From the NCBI GenBank assembly GCA_964640795.1, contig CAZXIN010000017.1, positions 1 to 64,000 of the forward strand: DNA of 64,000 nt, in the 5' to 3' direction. The notes beneath the pieces are model-generated. The model had not been told where the DNA came from. It made no database searches and saw nothing but the letters and a program-made list of their open reading frames with translations. Of the stretch, positions 60,806 to 64,000 are shown in pieces (within the stretch, counting starts at the first letter, position 1; each line of letters opens with the position of its first letter). This DNA is from M269 sp964640795. Lineage in GTDB: Bacteria; Pseudomonadota; Gammaproteobacteria; Enterobacterales; Alteromonadaceae. A program made the position numbers and the translations under genes.

Positions 60806-61969
60806 CTATGATTTTTGACGCTTTTTGCGGCCATTTAACAACCAACCAATCGGTGTCCATCGAACAAAGACAAGATAGGTGATAAACCCAATAACTAACG
60901 TGCCTAACGTACTGATTAACAACTGTGACATAAGAGAGTATTGAGTATCTAATAAGCGAAACTGTATGAGCCAAAGCACTGGCAGATGAATGATATAAAC
61001 CCAGTACGAAGAGTCTGCAATAAATTTAACCACCACACTACTTTGATTAAAGTAATGACGACCGAATATTAATAAACACAAACTCATATACAAACCAATG
61101 TAGGCTTCAAGCGACGCCACACCAAACTGTTTAAGAGACAACTCAGGTGGTGCAGCCAAAGCCATTGACTCTTCAAGACTCATAGAGTGTGGGATAAGCG
61201 AATAAAATCCAACATAGGCAACTACACTAATAAGCAACATCGGCCACTGATAAGATTTTAATGAATCCAACAGAGCTTGATGCTTGAACACCCCCCACCC
61301 TAACCAGTAAAACACCCCATAGAAACCAAAAGACCAAAGTTGAGGGGTAAATTTTTCCGGTGCAGGAATAGGTGCATGCTGCGTTAGCAAGGCAGGAACC
61401 AATAATAACGGAAAAACTAAAACAAAGACTAACGGCGATTTCAGCACCCATTTAAAACTATCTACCTTGATCCATTTCACCGCAATCATGGTTAGCAAAT
61501 AAAAGAATGTTAAATTATACAAAAACCACAAGTGTGATGTGGTTAAAGGAGGTTGTGGCGCATCAGGGTTTTGCGCAGCATAACTAATGATAGTCAGTAT
61601 TGATGATTTATTTTCAACATTTTCGATCCCCCAACCAATCACCACAATAAAGGCAAATATAACTAGAGGTAAAAATATAACAAAAGGTAAAGTCACTCGG
61701 CGCAATCGATTCTTAATCATGCCAACGAGGCCTTTTTTCTCAACCAACATAGCAGCAAAAAAACCTGCAATTACGAAAAATAAAGGCATGCGAAAGGTAT
61801 GAGTAAAGAACGCAAACATATCCATACCGGCAGTGTATTGTGAACTAGCTGTTGGCCATACCTGATTCAAAGCTGGTCCATAAGCCAAAGCGGCATGAAA
61901 AACGACACCTAGCAACATCGCAAAGGCACGCAGGTTGTCCATATAGTGGACACGATTATGGCTACTCAT
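60806..61969 (-). CDS. Acyltransferase 3 family membrane protein (OpgC-like)
   Basis: A 387-residue membrane protein with about ten helices. MDNLRAFAMLLGVVFHAALAYGP carries the conserved Arg and His of acyltransferase family 3, and FRMPLFFVIAGFFAAML is a second hallmark. It probably moves an acyl or succinyl group onto an envelope glycan; OpgC-type glucan modification is one possibility. It stands alone, with a hairpin downstream. Confidence 0.85.
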   Translation of the reverse strand: MSSHNRVHYMDNLRAFAMLLGVVFHAALAYGPALNQVWPTASSQYTAGMDMFAFFTHTFRMPLFFVIAGFFAAMLVEKKGLVGMIKNRLRRVTLPFVIFLPLVIFAFIVVIGWGIENVENKSSILTIISYAAQNPDAPQPPLTTSHLWFLYNLTFFYLLTMIAVKWIKVDSFKWVLKSPLVFVLVFPLLLVPALLTQHAPIPAPEKFTPQLWSFGFYGVFYWLGWGVFKHQALLDSLKSYQWPMLLISVVAYVGFYSLIPHSMSLEESMALAAPPELSLKQFGVASLEAYIGLYMSLCLLIFGRHYFNQSSVVVKFIADSSYWVYIIHLPVLWLIQFRLLDTQYSLMSQLLISTLGTLVIGFITYLVFVRWTPIGWLLNGRKKRQKS

Positions 61970-62114
61970 AAGAGCATCTCCTTAAAAAATAACGATCTTT
62001 CAGGTTTCAGGCAGCCACGTTGCTGACCACATTGACTTGCCGTCCGTGAACAATCCGAAACCTATAGGTTCTATTGAATTAAGGGCTTAAACCCCTAGTG
62101 TTTGATGAATGCTT

Positions 62115-62786
62115 TTACATAAAGCACACTTGTCGGGATTTGATTCCTATTGTTACAAGAGCAATTGCAGCAATAAGTGCAACTTCGACACCGATAATGG
62201 TGAATACCATCGGCGTAAAAGAGGCTACTTCATTGCCAATGTTTTCTCCGATTTCGGGAATGCTAACGATGAAAAACAAGAACGCATTAAATAGTAGGTT
62301 AAGTGCAACCATACTAAGAATGGTGATGGGCTCGGACCCTGACAGAATGCCAATGCAGAGTAACAATGCAGTAGCGACTAAGATTTCAAGACAGCAAATA
62401 ATCGCAATAGGTAAGTGACCATCAGGCAATGCACTGATGTCGATCACTAAAACCGTGGCTACCACTATTGCTAACCAACATACGCCATAAATCAGCAACC
62501 CACCGATCATTTTCGAGATGATGTAGTCCATCACATTGATCGGTAACCCCATAATAAATGATAGCTGATACTCTTTCTTCTCAGTAATAACTGATGAGAT
62601 AGACAATTGAGCACTTGAGCCTATTAACACAGTGATGAGTAGCACCTGACCGATATAATAGGCCGCATAAGAAGGTAACGTCATAATCAAAGAAGCCAAT
62701 ATACCCAAGAGAATATAACCTACGATATAGATTTTGTTTAGTTGCCAATCTTTCCAAATTAACGCTTTTATCATAGATGTGTTCAT
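62115..62786 (-). CDS. ABC transporter permease (ABC-2/YtrC-like)
   Basis: A 223-residue membrane protein with six helices, beginning MNTSMIKALIWKDWQLNKIYIVGYILLG as in ABC-2 type permeases. It contains the ITEKKEYQLSFIMGLPINVMDYIISKMIGG motif typical of this family. Its start overlaps the ATPase gene stop by four bases. With the ATPase and GntR it forms a YtrA-like operon. Confidence 0.85.
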   Translation of the reverse strand: MNTSMIKALIWKDWQLNKIYIVGYILLGILASLIMTLPSYAAYYIGQVLLITVLIGSSAQLSISSVITEKKEYQLSFIMGLPINVMDYIISKMIGGLLIYGVCWLAIVVATVLVIDISALPDGHLPIAIICCLEILVATALLLCIGILSGSEPITILSMVALNLLFNAFLFFIVSIPEIGENIGNEVASFTPMVFTIIGVEVALIAAIALVTIGIKSRQVCFM

Positions 62787-63679
62787 CTTATTTCTCCTGT
62801 TCGGCGATAATTAACATTCGCTAGAAAAATCTCTTCCAAAGTCATATTTTCAGTCGCATGAACTTTAATATTCTGTTGACGATAAGCATCGACAATATCA
62901 GGGCTAAACTCATTGCATATCACCGACGCTAGCCGCCCTTCTTGCTCAACATTAATGGTCGCCCCCAAAGGCGTTAAAGCATGATGGCTCGGTAGTTCTA
63001 ATTGAATTCTCTTCCAATTTTCTAAGAAACTCTCTTTGTCATTTGTATCGATAATCGTACCGCGATCAATAAAAGTAATTTGATCCGATATTTTCTCCAC
63101 ATCTGTCGTGTTATGCGACGAGAATAAAACCGTTCTCGTTTCGTCTTTTAGGATAAGCGCTAGCTCTTTATTGACCTCCTGTCGAGCAACCGGATCTAAA
63201 CCGGTGGTCGGCTCATCAAGTACTAATAGTTCAGGTTTTCTTGCTAAAACGAGTAAGAGTTGTGCCTTAATATGCTGCCCTTTAGAAAACTGTTTTATCT
63301 TCTGCTCAAGGTTAAGGTCGAATCGGTGCAGTAACTCCTTGGCGTACTTATCATCCCAATCGGCATAAATCGAACGGATAAAGTCGATATGCCAACCCAA
63401 GTTTTTTTTGCCATAAAGCTTCATCTCTTCAGAGCTAAAGCCAACTCTGTATTTCAGCGCTGACTGTTCTTGTGGCAACTTATGCCCCATAACAGAAACA
63501 CTACCTTCATCCGCTTGCATCAATCCCATGATTAAGCGGATTGTGGTTGACTTCCCGGCACCGTTAGCACCCACAAATCCCATTATCTGGCCTTTGGCTA
63601 ACGTCAGATCAATATTCCTTAAATCAAAATAACTAAAATGCTTACTCACATTTTGCAGTTGAATGGCATATTCACTCAT
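62783..63679 (-). CDS. ABC transporter ATP-binding protein (YtrB-like)
   Basis: A 298-residue ATPase. Walker A is GANGAGKST (37-45), the signature reads FSKGQ rather than LSGGQ, and Walker B is LLVLDEPTTG with an H-loop SSHNT. The C-terminal 60 residues are variable. It drives export or signalling with the permease encoded next. It overlaps the GntR gene by four bases. Confidence 0.92.
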   Translation of the reverse strand: MSEYAIQLQNVSKHFSYFDLRNIDLTLAKGQIMGFVGANGAGKSTTIRLIMGLMQADEGSVSVMGHKLPQEQSALKYRVGFSSEEMKLYGKKNLGWHIDFIRSIYADWDDKYAKELLHRFDLNLEQKIKQFSKGQHIKAQLLLVLARKPELLVLDEPTTGLDPVARQEVNKELALILKDETRTVLFSSHNTTDVEKISDQITFIDRGTIIDTNDKESFLENWKRIQLELPSHHALTPLGATINVEQEGRLASVICNEFSPDIVDAYRQQNIKVHATENMTLEEIFLANVNYRRTGEIR

Positions 63680-64000
63680 TCTTCTTCTCCCATTATGCTG
63701 CTTAATCTCGCTATCAATTCTTCATCCGTCAGCCCTAACTGTTTTCCTGCTTCTGCTACTGCTTTCAGCTTGGAGTCCAGCTCTTGGAAACGGAGTTCTG
63801 ATTGCATGGCATCAACCTCAGCGATAAAAGACCCCTTACCTTGTTGGGTATAGATAACCTTTTCTCGTTCCAACTCCATGTAGGCTCTTTTAACCGTAAT
63901 CACACTGACACCAATGCTCGACGCCATTTCACGTATAGACGGTAAATGAAAGCCAGCAGGCCAATCCCCTACCATCACTTTTTGTTTAATTTGAGCCATA
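63676..64000 (-). CDS. GntR family regulator, YtrA subfamily (5' end outside window)
   Basis: The last 107 or so residues of a GntR regulator controlling the ABC operon. The winged HTH is complete from PSIREMASSIGVSVITVKRAYMELEREKVIYTQQGKGSFIA, and the short C-terminal helix fits the small YtrA subfamily. The Met at 63999 is probably internal, since family proteins have about 15-20 residues before AQIKQKV; the true start lies beyond the window edge. Confidence 0.9.
   Translation of the reverse strand, partial: MAQIKQKVMVGDWPAGFHLPSIREMASSIGVSVITVKRAYMELEREKVIYTQQGKGSFIAEVDAMQSELRFQELDSKLKAVAEAGKQLGLTDEELIARLSSIMGEEE

Noticed and set aside
1..64000. CRISPR arrays, prophage or intact insertion sequences
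   Set aside because: No regularly spaced repeats, phage structural genes, integrases or transposases were seen on either strand.

Overview
The window looks like chromosome of an AT-rich, aerobic, probably aquatic gammaproteobacterium. The best evidence is gene order: leuS-lptE-holA-nadD-rsfS-rlmH-mrdA-rodA-mltB-rlpA-dacA-ybeD-lipB-lipA is the classical gammaproteobacterial block, and ccoNOQP-fixH-fixI-ccoS-tauE-fnr-uspE is the usual cbb3 oxidase cluster with its redox regulator. Genus cannot be read from the sequence; a marine group near Kangiellaceae or Alteromonadales is a guess. No phage, intact insertion sequence, integron or CRISPR array is visible.

Layout. 1-2.9 kb: end of a tRNA-Gln, a PLP-dependent Cys/Met enzyme and an AGCS sodium/amino-acid symporter. 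2.9-10.3 kb: accessory genes, namely a membrane desaturase, a PEP-CTERM secreted protein, a LuxR-type regulator fused to a hydrolase fold without its catalytic Ser and His, a thioredoxin-like YyaL-type protein, a small lipoprotein, a DUF1028 protein and a membrane-anchored Cys/Met-rich protein beside ccoN. 10.4-19.2 kb: cbb3 oxidase, its copper and assembly factors, Fnr and UspE, with a clear Fnr-type operator ahead of uspE. 19.2-24.4 kb: a structured intergenic region, then a cassette of a DUF4919-like lipoprotein, a DUF3857/transglutaminase-like protein and an unknown secreted protein, followed by a palindromic element and two tiny coupled ORFs. 24.5-33.9 kb: ttcA, Bax-type glucosaminidase, a LysE exporter, the cobB/sseA/add group, an orphan response regulator and the cmoAB tRNA-modification pair.

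34-41.5 kb: a large MASE3-PAS-GAF-PAS-GGDEF-EAL protein followed by SRPBCC, outer-membrane-like and leucine-rich-repeat lipoprotein genes, convergent with a Crp-type regulator and YeeE/YedE sulfur-transport operon. 41.7-56.1 kb: leucyl-tRNA synthetase, LPS assembly, replication, NAD synthesis, ribosome maturation, cell elongation and lipoate block. 56.6-64 kb: sprT, a YcgN-type cysteine-cluster protein, the GTPase ylqF, a small unknown protein, a MATE transporter, an acyltransferase and a YtrA-like GntR/ABC operon cut by the window edge.

The most interesting observations are the pseudo-hydrolase/LuxR fusion next to a PEP-CTERM gene and a 14-bp palindrome, the lipoprotein/transglutaminase cassette, the Cys/Met-rich protein divergent from ccoN, the class II Fnr site ahead of uspE, two likely non-canonical start codons (cmoA, tauE-like), and several hairpin-rich intergenic stretches. 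All functional statements rest on reading motifs by eye; no database search was run.
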